Below are positions 1-12,219 of a DNA stretch of 64,000 nt, piece by piece. Source of the DNA: Lasiosphaeria ovina. Its lineage: Eukaryota > Ascomycota > Sordariomycetes > Sordariales > Lasiosphaeriaceae. Position 1 is the first letter of the stretch. Every line of letters begins with the position of its first letter. A model generated the notes under the pieces. That model made no database searches. It saw only the letters and a program-made list of their open reading frames with translations, and had not been told where the DNA came from. The stretch spans positions 1,627,001 to 1,691,000 of the forward strand of contig JAULSN010000005.1 of the NCBI GenBank assembly GCA_033439765.1, given 5' to 3'. Both the position numbers and the translations under genes were made by a program.

Positions 1-1127
1 CGCCACAAACGCCTCCAGATGGAAAATGACCTTTGTTCCTGTTTTGATCCTGTGCTCGTAAAACGCAGACCACTTGATGACGTCTGCTTTGAGTCCGTCA
101 TCGATCTGGGGGATGAGCTTGAAGGTCAGTGTCTTGAGGATGATGGTTGGCGGTATGCAGTGAGTGAGGAGGTCGTAGAGTTTGGACCGGACTTGGAGAA
201 TCCGCGCTGGCGTGTGCTCCTCAATGATCTCCTTGGCAATCTGGCCGATAAGTGCTTCCCAGTCCGGAGGCGGTATTGGAGTGCTGTCTGTGACTTTCTC
301 ACTGCCGGCGTGTTAGCTGGGTCTATAAAGCCATGGCGCGATTCGGAGGTGTATATACTTCTGTGCGTGTACTGCCTCGTACATCAACAGCGCCTTGCGC
401 AGGTTTCTCCCGCTCTCTTCGGCAATTCTCTGGTGCAGGCCTTTGACGACTGGCCAGCCTTCCTTCTTCGCAGACACAGCGAGCACGTCGCAGATCTCTT
501 GGTGGGTGGGGGCAGCAACCCGCACGAGCAGCGTACGCGACCGGATGGGCGCAATGATGTTGGCGGTTGAGTTGGCCAGGAGGATGAGCCGCAGATTAGG
601 GGAGTACTTCTCCATGGTGCGACGGAGGGCGGCCTGAGCATCTCGAGTGAGGTGGTCGGCCTCGTTAATGACGACAACCTTGAACTTTTGCTTTGCTGCC
701 TGATCCACCTGCTGCGTCTGCGCGACCTCCTTGAGAAGATCTTGCACGACTACTCTATCGTAGTTGCCGACATCTGAAGGTGTTATCTCGAGGTGGTAGA
801 CAGAGGAGACGATATTGAATTCGAGCTTGCGGTTGCTGCTGGTCTGGAAGACGCGGGCATCGATCTTAATCTTCTCTACACCGGGGCCGTACAATTCCTT
901 CAGAGTTGCGACAATTCGTGTCTTTTTGCCTGCCCCGGAGGGCCCGTAGACGAGAAGGTGGGGGAAGTCGCCGCTTTGGGCCTGCGACACGGTTAGAAGG
1001 GGTCAGGGTCGAGACTCGACAGGGCTGCTACACGCCATACCAGTGAGCGCAATCGCTCGGATAGCTCCTCATGATATGTCAGGCTATCGAGCGACTTGGG
1101 TCGGTGTTTGTCGACAATCAGCGCCAT
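1..1127 (-). CDS. rfc5: Replication factor C subunit 5 (clamp loader small subunit), 3' end cut by window
   Basis: This is an AAA+ subunit of the RFC complex, which loads the PCNA sliding clamp at primer-template junctions in the nucleus. Yeast calls it Rfc5; the human counterpart is RFC3. Three exons are read: 1127-1041, 981-359 and 301 to the window edge, with 59- and 57-bp introns. The N-terminus VDKHRPKSLDSL is the family start. The Walker A motif GPSGAGKKT follows directly across the first junction. The glutamate of the usual Walker B box is replaced in INEADHLTRDAQAALRRTME, as is normal for Rfc5. The last exon reads to HLEAF, so only about ten C-terminal residues are missing. The gene lies 1.9 kb from rfc1, which encodes the large subunit of the same complex. 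A GACGCGTC box is 69 bp upstream of the ATG. Identity is certain from sequence; the cell-cycle control is inferred. Confidence 0.95.
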
Positions 1128-1713
1128 TGTAGATCGTTGCTTGCTTCGAGAGACGGTTTCGTTGTGCTGCTGCTGAAAATCGGGGACTTGAGGGAGACGC
1201 GTCGAGGCTAAGGCTTGACGCGCCCAGGCCAAGATCAATTAAAGCGTGTGTCGGCGCACGGACCACATGAGCTGTCGTGTCTGCAGCGACATCCTATGCT
1301 TTTATAGGGCAATTCAGGCTTATAGATCCAGAGTCTCGAAACAAGTTAAAAGCTGGCACAGAAGACATTCGAATTTGTCTATACACCATTCCTGGAATAG
1401 CTGTAACAATGGGTCCAGAGAATGACCCGGACCGGCGTGCAAGTGGTTAGTCTAATACTACCTTACTTTCTGATGATGCTGTGACGAGGAGACGGGTTAA
1501 CTGTTGCTCAGCCAACTTTTACGGCGGCATAATCCAGTTACTCGACTTCACACAGATCTAGATAAAGAACATGGATGCGCCTCGTCAACACTACATGCAC
1601 GGGGGCTGTAGCTCTAATGGACACACAGCCAAGAGGAATCCCGCGATGCAGCGCACGGGGTCCGAGTTGGTCTACATATTTGTACAATTTATAATAGACA
1701 CACAGAGCAGTGC
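1128..1713. other. Intergenic: rfc5 promoter and mrpl16 3' flank
   Basis: No gene is recognised in this stretch. The left part holds the rfc5 promoter elements. The right part is the 3' flank of the mitochondrial ribosomal protein gene on the same strand. Confidence 0.6.
1196..1224. promoter_or_regulatory. MluI cell-cycle-box-like elements upstream of rfc5
   Basis: The palindrome GACGCGTC (1196-1203) contains ACGCGT, the yeast MCB core bound by MBF. A second GACGCGCC follows at 1217-1224. They lie 69 and 90 bp upstream of the rfc5 ATG on the minus strand. Function is inferred from the motif and from the known MBF control of replication genes in yeasts. Confidence 0.5.
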
Positions 1714-2567
1714 CTATGCGGGAGGAGGCGCCGAGGTGGATGTGGACGCAAGCGATGGCGGCTCGAGAGGGGCTTCTGGGAGCTTTTTCCTTGGGCGCTT
1801 GAGGTCTTCCAACGTAACGCCGTTCTCCAGTTTTGTGATTCCAACGACAGGCGCATCGCCCTTCTTAACGACCTCCCATTGCCCTATAGGTGCGTCAGTC
1901 TGGAAGTAAAAGTAAAAGCGGGGATTTCAGATATCCCGTACCTGGCAGCTTCTGTCCAGCAAGCCGGAAGGCGTCTCGAACGACCTGTTCGTGGAGCTGG
2001 CCTCTGAGTTCAAAGACGACTTGATTGACGGCCACTCTGGCTGCCCAATGATCAAACGAACCTTTTCCTTTACCCATTCTTATCTTTGCGCCAGGTGTTA
2101 GTGGAGTGGCTTAGACTGGAGACAGCATCTTCCCTTACCTCGTTACCACTGATGAAGACTCCGACATTGCAAGCAACCCTCTTAAACAGGCGATATTTCT
2201 GGCCACGAAGCCTCGTCTTGATTGTCTTCTCGGCAAGGAAAAGCTGTGCAGCGCTGATTCTGCGGTGGTGGTCCCACATGCGCAGTCCGTAGTCTCCCCA
2301 AATAACCGTCGTGCCTTTTGTCGATCCTCCCGTGGGTACCCTAGGACGGCCCTTCATCATCTTATCCTTGCGATTGAGGTTGGGCTCGAGCCATGACCCG
2401 GCCTGGACGGCTGTCGCCGAGAACATCCTGACATGAGGGATGGCGGCAGCAACGCGCGGAGCTGCTGACGGCCGCCGAAGGGGTGTGGAGAGGCGCAACG
2501 TCGTCGAGGGAGATATCCTCAACCTCTGGAAGGCGCCGAGGAGCGCTGTGGAAGCGTTGTGCTTCAT
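1714..2567 (-). CDS. mrpl16: Mitochondrial large-subunit ribosomal protein uL16m
   Basis: This is a component of the mitochondrial 54S ribosomal subunit, near the peptidyl-transferase centre. Three exons (2567-2139, 2083-1942, 1883-1714) give 246 residues. The first 50 residues are rich in Arg, Ser and Ala and lack acidic residues, as expected for a mitochondrial presequence. The conserved block follows: [28 protein letters not shown], then [19 protein letters not shown]. The [15 protein letters not shown] junction across intron 1 and KLPGQW across intron 2 both match the L16 family. Intron 2 must end at CTATAG, because the earlier CTTCCAG acceptor would put a stop codon immediately after the junction. 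The 5' end faces rfc1, sharing a 446-bp divergent promoter. Confidence 0.93.
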
Positions 2568-3013
2568 GGCGGCGGAGAAATTGTGACTGCGCTGAGGCCG
2601 TCGACGGGGAGGTCAACGATGGCCGCAATTGACTGAGCACGACCTGGTCCGAAAATCCACCCCCGTAGCTCCAGCCCTGGTGCACTTCGGGAAAACGCCG
2701 GCCAAACACACTGCAGGCTTGGCGCATCGGTGCTTGGCTGTACTGCCTGAATTTCGCGTCGCCCCACTAAACTAATGGGCAGGTCACGTTCTGGCGCGAC
2801 AAGGTCCAGGCACTCGCGTCACCACTTTAGTCGCATTTCCAGCTCGCGTCAAACGATTTCCATCCGTGGAATATTGCTTTCAGTTCGACTTCCGCCGGTG
2901 CCTGAAACCCAACCCCGCAAATAAACCGACTTAAGATGCCGCTTCGTATTCAATTGCTGCACTGATTAATTCTTGGGATTTTGCTTCCTCAACGTCCGCT
3001 TCGCACGTACAAG
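2568..3013. promoter_or_regulatory. Divergent promoter mrpl16/rfc1 with three TCGCGTC elements
   Basis: This is a 446-bp gap between two divergent start codons. The heptamer TCGCGTC (GACGCGA on the other strand) occurs three times in the same orientation, at 2754-2760, 2814-2820 and 2844-2850. GACGCG is also the core of the boxes upstream of rfc5, eaf3/nkp2 and cenp-q. The repeats are seen in the sequence; MBF-type control is inferred. Confidence 0.5.
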
Positions 3014-6000
3014 ATGCCTGACATTCGCTCCTTCTTCGGGCCCAAAGGGGGGCCACCACCTCCCAAACCCTTGCCTAAGAAAGAGGATTATGCCGCTAAA
3101 AAGTCGCGGACCAGTAAGTACTACGTATCCTACCTAGTTCAATGCCCGGTTTGATTCTAACACCTTTTGCAGAGGGGCGAAAGGTCATTGAAGATAGCGA
3201 CGACGACGATGATGTGGTTGTCGAGTAAGTATATGCCGTTCCGCTGGCCTTGCCCTAATTGGTCGCCATCTGACAATTGAATAGGGTCAAAAAACCAACC
3301 CGGTCCAGTCCGAGGAAGAAGACATCGTAAGTTGCACCCCTGTGATATTGCAATAATATGGCGTGAATCAGACTGGCTTACACGGTCGTCACAGACAGCC
3401 GACAGAGGTCAAAGGGGTGGAGACTTCCGCGTCTAAATACTTCGCATCCGCCAAACCAAAGGCAGCTACCCCGCAGTCAACACCAAAAGCTGCATCCAAG
3501 ACACATGTGGGACCTGGCGTTGAGGTCCGCATGAGCCCTCGCACGAAACCGACTGCTTCCAAACCTGCCCCAGAGCCAGCCAAGAATGGGTCAAATGGCA
3601 CCAAAAAGAAACCCGCCCCGAGTTATGCGAAACCTACCCGAGACGATGATGATTTTGTCGACGATGGCGATGAGGATGGCGAAGATATCTTCATGGCCGA
3701 CGTCAAGGGCGGCAACAAGAGAAAAAACGACGACTATGTCGAGGAAGAGAGCGAGGAAGAATTCCTGCCAAAACCTAAGCGCGTCGCATCTCGTGCCGGC
3801 AAGCCCCAGGCTAGGGCGGACTCCTCCTCAGAAGATTTCAAGCCGACGCCCTCTAAAAGCACCAAGAAAGCTGCAACTCCAAGCCGCAAGCGGAAAACCC
3901 CTGTTTCCGACAGTGAGGACGAGGAAGATGACGATATCAAGCCCGCAAAGAAACCCGCGCCGGCCAAGCCACGGGCTCCGAGAGCCAAGAAAGCAGCCGA
4001 GCCGGAGCCGGACGACATTCGTGACATACTTGACAATGTTCCCACGGTTCAGGCACCGGATGCCCCTGCCAAGGATCCGAATGCGAAGTTCGACTGGAGG
4101 AAAGGTGCTGGAGGGGGTAACGCAGGACCCCCTCCCATGGCCGGAGCGGCTGACATCCCCGAAGGGGAGGATAATTGCCTCATGGGCAAGTCGTTTGTTT
4201 TTACTGGGCTACTCAAGACCATCAGCCGAGACGACGGCGTAGCTCTGGTCAAGAGATATGGCGGCAAGGTTACAGGAGCACCGAGCAGCAAAACCGACTT
4301 TGTCGTTCTCGGTGACGATGCTGGCCCCAGTAAATTGAGAAAGATCCAGGAGCACGGAATCAAGACGATTGATGAAGCAGGATTGTTCTACCTCATCAAA
4401 ACCATGCCCGCTCACGGTGGCACTGGAAAGGGCGCTGAGAAGGCCAAGCAAAAGCGAGAGGAAGAAGAGAAGAAGGTCCGCGACGAGGCCCTTCAGATGG
4501 AGCGCGAAGAGAAGGCACGGCAGCAGGAGGCGGCCAAGGCGGCCAAGATAGCCGCTGCTGCTCGTGGAGTGGCTGCTCCTGCTCCTGTCCAAGCACGACC
4601 ACTCTCCCAGCTGTGGACGACGAAATATGCTCCCACCCAGCTCAACCAGATCTGCGGCAATAAAGCCAACGTGGAAAGGATACAGTCGTGGCTCAAAAAC
4701 TGGCCCAAGCACAAGAAATACGACTTCCAGAGGCGAGGCGCAGATGGCATGGGCGGGTTCCGTGCCATTATAATATCTGGGCCGCCAGGCATCGGCAAGA
4801 CCACTGCAGCCCATCTCGCAGCCAATCTGGAAGGCTACGACGTGCTCGAGAGCAACGCAAGTGATACCCGCAGTAAAAAGCTCGTCGAAAGTGGAGTTAG
4901 CGACGTGCTCAACAACACTTCGCTGCTGGGCTTTTTTGCTGGCGATGGCAAGAAAGTTGATGTTGGCAAGAAGAAGATGGTACTTGTGATGGATGAGGTT
5001 GATGGCATGTCTGCTGGCGACCGAGGTGGCGTTGGTGCCCTTGCCAAGTTTTGCAAGAAGACAGAGGTCCCCCTCATCTTGATCTGCAACGAGCGCAGAC
5101 TACCCAAGATGAAGCCTTTTGATCATGTCGCATTCGACATCAAGTTCCAACGACCTACCGTCGACCAGATCCGGTCCCGGGTCATGACCATTGCACATAG
5201 AGAGGGCATGAAGCTGCCGCCCCAGGTTGTCAATGCACTAATTGAGGGCAGCAACAAGGACATCAGGCAGATCATCAATATGCTTTCGACGGCAAAGCTA
5301 GACCAAGTCTCGATGGACTTTGACCAGACCAAGTCGATGACCAAGGCTTGGGAGAAGCACGTCATCCTCAAGCCCTGGGACATCTGTCAGAAGATGATCG
5401 GGGGCGGCCTCTTCAGCCCGGCCAGTAAAGCGACACTGAATGACAAGATTGAGCTATACTTCAATGACCACGAATTCAGCTACCTGATGATCCAGGAGAA
5501 CTACCTTCGGTCAAAGCCAGCCCTGCTCAGCTCCCAAGGCCATAGTCCAAGGGAGCAAAACATGAAGTACCTCGAGCTTGTCGACCAGGCGGCGGAAAGC
5601 ATCAGCGACGGCGACCTCGTCGACCGTATGATCCACGGCCCCCAGCAACAGTGGAGCCTGATGCCTACGCATGCTGTATTCAGTACTGTTCGGCCCTCCA
5701 GCTTCATTGCTGGCTCCTTTGGGGGCCAGACGGTCTTCACGTCTTGGCTGGGCAATAATAGCAAGTATGGGAAACTTGGTCGCTTTGTGCGCGAAGTACA
5801 CTCGCACATGCGGCTCAAGACCTCTGGAGACCACAATGAAGTCCGCCAGCAGTATCTGCCCGTGCTCTGGCACCAAATCGTCAAGAGGCTTGAGGTTGAG
5901 GGTAGAGATTGCGTGGAAGAGGTCATTGAGCTGATGGACAGCTACTATCTCACGCGAGAAGACTTTGACTCGATCAAGGAACTTGGGGTGGGATACCAAG

Positions 6001-6436
6001 CGGAGGAACATATTAATATTGAAACGCAGACCAAGGCCGCTTTTACGAGAACGTAAGTTTCCCCAAGGACCCGGTCCTGCATTATTGCTGCCGACACTAA
6101 CAAACTCGCAGGTATAACGCCATGTCACATCCACTTCCCTTCATGAAAGCCAGCAGCGTTGTGGCACCAAAAAAGGGCAGCAGGGACGTTCCCGATCTCG
6201 AAGAGGCCATTGAGGAAGAAGATGAGGGCGACGCTGTCGAGGCAGTGGAAGTGGATGAGGAGGAGCTTGACCTCAAGACAGACAAGTATATCAAACAGCC
6301 CAAAAAGACGGCCAAGAAGCCGGCGAAGAAGGCTGCCAAAGCCAATGATGATGATGACGGCGACGATGACGACGGCGAAAAGGTCAAGGGCAAGGCCCCA
6401 GCTGCCAATGCCCGTGGAAGGCCTAAAAAGAAGTGA
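3014..6436 (+). CDS. rfc1: Replication factor C subunit 1 (large clamp-loader subunit)
   Basis: This is the large subunit of the RFC clamp loader, which opens PCNA and places it on DNA during replication and repair. Five exons (3014-3113, 3173-3224, 3285-3326, 3395-6052, 6112-6436) give about 1058 residues. The protein starts with MPDIRSFFG, a PIP-box-like end. A long Lys/Ser/acidic linker follows. A BRCT domain (about 320-400) has FVFTGLLKTISRD and the YGGKVTG loop. The AAA+ core has Walker A GPPGIGKTT (about 526) and Walker B LVMDEVDGM (about 593). The RFC1 C-terminal domain comes next, and a Lys- and Asp-rich tail (KKTAKKPAKKAAK) closes the protein, probably nuclear-localising. The N-terminal three exons are tiny; each junction restores frame. 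Its partner rfc5 is 1.9 kb away and mrpl16 sits between them. Confidence 0.95.
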
Positions 6437-6811
6437 TGGTCTCATGTTTGGGGAGCTGTACAGGCAACCGTTTCTTTTTGGCGAACAAGCATATTATCTC
6501 AGCCGTTGCTGGTGGAAAAATTATCTCGTTGACTAGGTGGTCAGTACATTACGCATCGATATCCCATGGCAATGAAATGCCGGCTGTTTTGATAGAGCAG
6601 AGCCACCTTTTATATCTTTCGGTGGGGCGTGAAGATACCATTCCATCAGTGTTCTCTGTAGTTGTCAATTTTAGCTTGGTCTTGGTGTTATAATTCTTCA
6701 ATCTGAGTCCTCGATTTTCCCTTTACTCCTTTGAAAGGAGTGTCCATTCTGCTGGTATCCCACCGTAGTTTCAACTATAGCGAAAGCCGTCCAACCCACC
6801 GCCTTGACATT
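6437..6811. other. Intergenic, convergent 3' flanks
   Basis: This gap lies between the 3' ends of rfc1 and the small minus-strand gene. I see no gene in it; it probably contains both terminators. Confidence 0.5.
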
Positions 6812-7362
6812 TTATGACGGCCCCAAGAACGACGAGAACGCACGGCTAAACTCGACTTGCTTCTGGATCTCCTTTTCCTCCTCCTCGCTCGCCGGCTGCG
6901 GCGACCACCTGGGACATCCCTGGTCATAAAAGCCGCCCATTGCAGCCATCGGCGATCCTGCTGACATCCCTGCCGCCATGAGCACCTCCTTGCGGGTTTC
7001 TGCATGGCCTTCGGGAATTTCCTGCGACCCGAACAGCAGGCCAAAGTTCTCGGGCGTGTCCGTGCCGGTTACTACGAGACGTCGGAGCGGGTACCTAAAG
7101 TATGTACATGCATTGGTAAGATATCGAACGTCATCAGAAAACGTGTGTTTAGGTAGGTGAGTGATCGGGGGAACCAGGTAGGGGTTAAAGGTTCGAGGGG
7201 GGGGGGGGGTGCATGTTTTGCTTACTTGAGGCCGGCTTTGAAGCTATACATGGTCGTGGGGAACTCCAGGCCGATGCTCTCCGCCAGGGCGCGAGCCCGG
7301 GCATCTTTGCATGCTTCGTCGTTCCAGAAGAAAAAACCTCGCCCTTCGGGAGTAGTGTCCAT
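6812..7362 (-). CDS. Small conserved-looking hypothetical protein
   Basis: I do not recognise this family. Two exons (7362-7226 and 7094-6812), joined AA|G TAC across a 131-bp intron, give 139 residues. The N-terminus is MDTTPEGRGFFFWNDEAC. The second exon begins YPLRRLVVTGTDTP. The middle is Met/Gly/Ala-rich (VLMAAGMSAGSPMAAMGG). The tail is an acidic-basic helix, SEEEEKEIQKQVEFSRAFSSFL. There is no signal peptide or membrane segment. The intron contains a run of about 14 G on the plus strand around 7198-7210. Support comes from the clean donor, acceptor and phase, and from codon-like composition. The continuous ORF in another frame across exon 2 is a shadow. Confidence 0.6.
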
Positions 7363-8647
7363 GCTTGTACGTGTGGCTAGGCGTGCCTGTGGTCGTCTGC
7401 GGTTTGGGATTTCTTTTTAGGCTGGCTCTGCTGGTTCTCACAGAAGCAAGGCAAGTATCTCAAGTAAGGTAGGGATGGAACGAGATCAATTCCGACAAGT
7501 TGTACAGCAGGCTGGGGCAAAAAGAAAGGGCCACCCTTCACAGCAGCCAAGTTTTGAACTCCCACAGTGTAGGCAGCTTGCCAGGTGTCGGCAAAAACCC
7601 TGAAAATCGCTAAACTCACTATAACAGCCTTGAAGACCTTTATCTTCTTGCACTGTGAATGATTGGCTTGTTGACTAGGTAGCTGGCGTATGAGACTTGG
7701 AAACGCGGCGTCCTGGACCTAGCACTACCCTTTCTTTTTGCCCCAGCCTTCGTACCTAAGGTAGTTACAAGCTATATCTTTTAGTAACCCGCTATAGCTT
7801 CTAAAACAGGTGAAAGCATAATACAATGTGCTCGATTAGCTTGTTAACCGGGCAGTTGGCGACGAGAAGATCCAATGCGCACGCACTACTGCGAAGCCAG
7901 GTGGCCGGCCCTCTCTTTTGGCCTCGGCCTCAATACGTACACCTACCTCGGATAGATATGCCAGAATTTGCAAAACAATTGCTACAGTGACTTTTACAGA
8001 GAATGCTAACAGGAGGAAGCTCCAAGCTCGCTTTCATAGCAGTTTCTTCAGAACCCCACATGGTGTATGCCTGCTTGCATCACACTTTATGAGCAGGTTT
8101 TCCATAGGCAGGCAGAGGTGTCTGTATGTGTAAGTGTCGGTAGACTTACTTTGGGAGTTGATGCTGAAAGTGGGGCGACATCCCTCCAAATCGGGTTTAG
8201 GGGCGCCCGGCAGGCTAGCTCGCCGATTCGCCAAGAGCCCAGACCAGCGCGCAAGACGAACGACGTGCTACGGCAACTTTCCACTTTTGGGGTTCACAGG
8301 GCGTGTTGTGTTGCGTTATGGATAACCTCACGATTTTCTTAAACTGATCCGCCCCACCCCCCTTGCAAAGCTCGTTCGTCATCGTCGTCGTCGTCGAAGA
8401 GACCCGCCAGGCAAGAATCAGGACAGCACCGGGCTTCTATCTGGGCGACAGCTGGCGCTGCAAAAGGGTAAGACTTTTTTCTCTCTGCTTCCTAGAGTGA
8501 AGCTAATGCGCCACGCTTCGTGGGTTTGTACAGGGTAGCTTCCGAGCTCGTCTTTCTCTCTCTCTATCTCGCTCGCAAACGAACCCCCAAACCGAACCGA
8601 ACCGGACCGAACCGACACGCCCACCCTCCCTCAAAAACAACAGAAGA
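7363..8647. other. Intergenic 1.3 kb, divergent promoter region
   Basis: This stretch lies between the start codons of the small hypothetical gene (minus) and mrpl33 (plus). No gene is recognised. A CT-rich tract directly before 8648 is typical of fungal leaders. Confidence 0.5.
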
Positions 8648-9043
8648 ATGTCGTGGTTCCGCATCACGCTGCACCGCAGCGCCATCGGGCTGCCGAAGCG
8701 CACGCGCGGCGTGCTCATGGCGCTGGGGCTGCGGCGGCGCAACCAGACCGTGTTCCACCCGGTCGAGGCGCAGTTCGCGGGCATGATCCTCAAGGTCAAG
8801 GAGCTGGTGCTGGTCGACGAGGTGGCGGCGCCGCTGACGCCCGCCGAGGTCAAGGCCGAGCGCACGCCCGACGCCGGTTTTTATGTTGAGACGCGCGGCC
8901 CCGCCCCCGCCAGCCAGGTCGCCCTGCTCGCGACGCCCGTCGTGTCCGGCTTCGGCCGCCTGCCGCCCCGCGCTGCTGGGAGCATTGGGGACTTTGCGAG
9001 CGAGGTCGCCAAGGCGACGGGCCGCAAGGAGGTCAGGTTATAG
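8648..9043 (+). CDS. mrpl33: Mitochondrial large-subunit ribosomal protein uL30m
   Basis: This is a component of the mitochondrial 54S ribosomal subunit (yeast Mrpl33, bacterial L30). It is a single exon of 131 residues starting at the first ATG after a CT-rich leader. The L30 signature occupies the first 60 residues: [19 protein letters not shown], then [13 protein letters not shown] and a final beta-strand [10 protein letters not shown]. The remaining 70 residues are a Pro/Ala-rich fungal extension. The coding region is much richer in GC than the flanks. There is no cleavable presequence, as is usual for this small protein. It is the second mitochondrial ribosomal gene in the first 10 kb. 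Confidence 0.92.
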   Translation: MSWFRITLHRSAIGLPKRTRGVLMALGLRRRNQTVFHPVEAQFAGMILKVKELVLVDEVAAPLTPAEVKAERTPDAGFYVETRGPAPASQVALLATPVVSGFGRLPPRAAGSIGDFASEVAKATGRKEVRL

Positions 9044-10494
9044 AGGGGGGAAAAGGCAGGAGAGGAGAAACTCGGATGGGGCTGTATTTTTTTAATTTAT
9101 TTATTATTTCACGTCGGTTTTCGGTTTTAGGGGCAGAGGATAGAAAGGGAAGGAAAAGGTAGGAATTGAGGCATTACACCCAACCCCTGGAAGAAGTCTC
9201 GAAGGGGTAGAGATCACGGTCACAGTCGAAATGTCCTCTCCCCTCTCTTCCAGCTGAACAAATAAAACGGAGGGAGAAGGAGATGGACTCACCACGGGGA
9301 TACGGGGAGGAAGCCTGTGAGCAAGACTGCCTACACTTTTACGGGGGACGGAGGGACGAGCCAATATACCATCCCTCCCACGCCAAGGGGAGAGAGAAGA
9401 TAGGCCGCCGACAGCGGGGAGTTTTGTTTGTCCATCAAGCAAGAAACGCGCACATCGCCACCGTCCATGCATCCACTCGTCCCGCCACCTGGCCCAGGGT
9501 GGTGTGGGAGGGGCTGCCTTTTGAGAGAGCGTGTTCATGTACGTGTACATATATGTACGCCCCTAGATATCTCTATCTGGCTGTCACGCTACGTGTAACG
9601 CTATAATTGTATATCATCACAAAAAAGGGGGGGACAAGCGGGGGAGGCTGAGCTGTTAACGGTTGCAAAATAAATATCAAACAATTACCAGAACAAGAAA
9701 CAGTATGGGCTCTGATGAAATTTTGAGGGGATGGAATTCTGTTGGATACCGGGCTAAATGTTTCAGGAAATACCCCAAACAAACTGTCGTCGTGAACAAA
9801 GAAAGCCGCCGAACACGCAACCCAAGACCTTGTACGGGATTAATAATAGTCTTGTTACCAAACAGTTACGGCACAGCACAGGATCTACTCGAGCACACGG
9901 GAACAGAGCACAGTCCATGGTATTATTGTGTGTGTGAAATCCTTTTTTGCTCCGCGTATAGACAAACACGCTCAAAGATAGAATGCCTACCTATAAAGCC
10001 TGTCCTAGTTTGTCCTGAACCCGAAACCGTACCAGCCCGCCGGCTAACCCACCAGAAATTCGCCGAAAGGAGAAAAAAAAACAGGGAAAGAGAAAGAGAA
10101 AGAGAAAGAGAAAGAGAAAGAGAAAGAGAAAGAGAAAGAAAAAAAACTCCCGAGCCCAAGTAAACAGGCTACTCCGTCGATCCGCCGTCCATGTTGCCTG
10201 CCCCTATCCCGGCCCTGCGAAATCCATTCGCCTCTATGTGGACGACATGGTGTGTTAATCCGACAGTGGGTGCCTCCTCGGACATAATCGTACGGGGAAA
10301 AGAGGGTGGGACAGACAGCTGCTGATGCCGAAACTAAGTTATGTTTGACAATTGTGGGCAAATAGGGCGGCGTCGCTGGAGGTCATGCAATGTACGCGGA
10401 AGGAGGTATCGGAAGTCAAATATGACGACCGCTTAGATATAGAAGCGGTTCGGTTGTTTGCAAAGCGGGGACCGAGTTGGTATCGCGTCCCAGA
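9044..10494. other. Intergenic 1.45 kb with a GAAAGA microsatellite
   Basis: I see no gene here. This is the convergent gap between mrpl33 and eaf3. It contains the hexanucleotide repeat at 10085-10139, and open frames across that repeat are low-complexity shadows. Confidence 0.6.
10085..10139. repeat. (GAAAGA)n microsatellite
   Basis: About nine tandem hexanucleotide units, purine-only on the plus strand. Confidence 0.9.
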
Positions 10495-12170
10495 TTAAGC
10501 GTTGCGCGCCTGGTCGACGTATTCCTGGCTGGGCGTCTCGTACTCGTTGACAAAGTACTTGACGGTGTTGTTGCCGAACCAGCGGGTGAACTTCATGAGC
10601 TCTTCGCGGAGGCGGTTCACTGACTGCTGATCCATGTTTGTCTGGGCCACGAGCTCGGGAAGTGACACTGGCGTGTTTGTGTTAGAGAACGAGACTGGAA
10701 CAAAACAAACTTGATTCTGGGTGGGAGTGATTGTGTCCGGGTAACATACCAAGAAGGCGAGACAGATGCTCTGCTCCATACGTGTCGCAAGGACCCTTGT
10801 GCTCGCTGTTCGTTCCTGAGTTCCACTGCTGGTGCAATTCGTGGAATTGGGCACGCTCAAAACTATGACCCCGTGGGCGTCAGTGACTGGAGGCAGGAAT
10901 ATAAAGGGGTGGTACCAGGAGGAGACATGGCGCGGGGGCTTACCGATAAAGTAGGATACGGCCTAGGCACTTGTCAAAATACTCGCGAAGGCCGGCAATG
11001 ATCTCTTCCAGAACCTCAACCGAAGCTGAGCCTGGGATGCGGTTGTGACGCTCATAGTTGAGATAGTCGTCGAAGATCTGATCGACGGGGTGTGGGTGCG
11101 GCAGAGGGACAAGCTGTTGATTTTTGGTCACGTTCTCCCAGTCGTCTACCAGCATCGCCTTGAGGTGGTCTGGCATGGGGAGCTTGATCGATGGCCGGCT
11201 GTGGAAGGCATCCTCCTGCGACAACATGTTAGCGTCAACGTCTCGACGTGCAGAAACACATGATACACTGGATTAATAAACATGACATCAAAGTTCAGAC
11301 AAAACCATGGCCACTTGACATGGGAATTGGTGAGGTACAATGAACGGTGGGGCGTTCGATGGAAGACAGCAGACTCCTGCTCAGCACCTTGCTACCCACT
11401 TGGGCACTAGTTGGTTTCGACAGGGACAACGAACGTACTTCCGCCGGTTTAGTATCTGCCGACTTGGCCGGCAGCAGTTGCTGATGTTCAATGAGTATAC
11501 GAAGCTTCACATCGTTTCCGACAAAGGCTCGGGCAGCGGCGAATTTGGTCTTGAAAGAAACATATCGGTCCTCGGGGGCAGCAACACCAGCCAGGGGGAC
11601 GATGCGCCAGTCCTCGTGAAGGCCGTTCCAGTAGGCGACCAATTTGTCCGTGAGGTTCTTTCTCTTCATGGCGGCGATCACCTTTGGGTGATCGTTTTGC
11701 CTCCTGTTGAGGGCGCGTTCGATAAGGTCAACCCGGTCAAACCGGCCGTCGAATGACTTTGTCCTGCCCGATTTGAGGAAATAAACCGAGGTTTTTTTCG
11801 TGGGCGTCACACGTAAAGTGTCGCGGCGATGGGATGCGGCGAACCACCGAGCTTCCAATTCTTCAAATGGGATAGGCTTCGAAGGTGAAGGTAGGGGTGA
11901 AGATGGGGGTAAAGATTGGGGTGGCCCTTGTGGTGGCCCTTGGGTCTTGCTCCGCGTCCTGCGCATCCTGCGCGGCATGGTGGGTGCTAGGGGGTGCATG
12001 GCGAGAGACTGTGTGGTGTTTATGGAAATTATTCCAAAGAGAAAGCAGCCACAATGGTCGGCGCCCTGAGTTGCCGTAGTGAATAGCCCGCACACGTGGT
12101 TTTGGTGTTGATCCTCGATGTGGCGATGTGTGGTGTGCGTCCTGGTGGAGGAGGAGGCGAGCGTTGAGAG

Positions 12171-12219
<49 letters not shown>

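Noticed and set aside
19..570. 183-codon plus-strand ORF
   Set aside because: It lies antisense to exons 2 and 3 of rfc5, which match the RFC family along their length.
3586..4242. 218-codon plus-strand ORF
   Set aside because: It is another frame of rfc1 exon 4 over the Lys/Ser-rich linker.
4209..4814. 201-codon minus-strand ORF
   Set aside because: Antisense shadow of the rfc1 BRCT-AAA region.
9663..10163. 166-codon ORF ending in RERERE repeats
   Set aside because: The end is produced by the GAAAGA microsatellite and the rest has no protein-like features.
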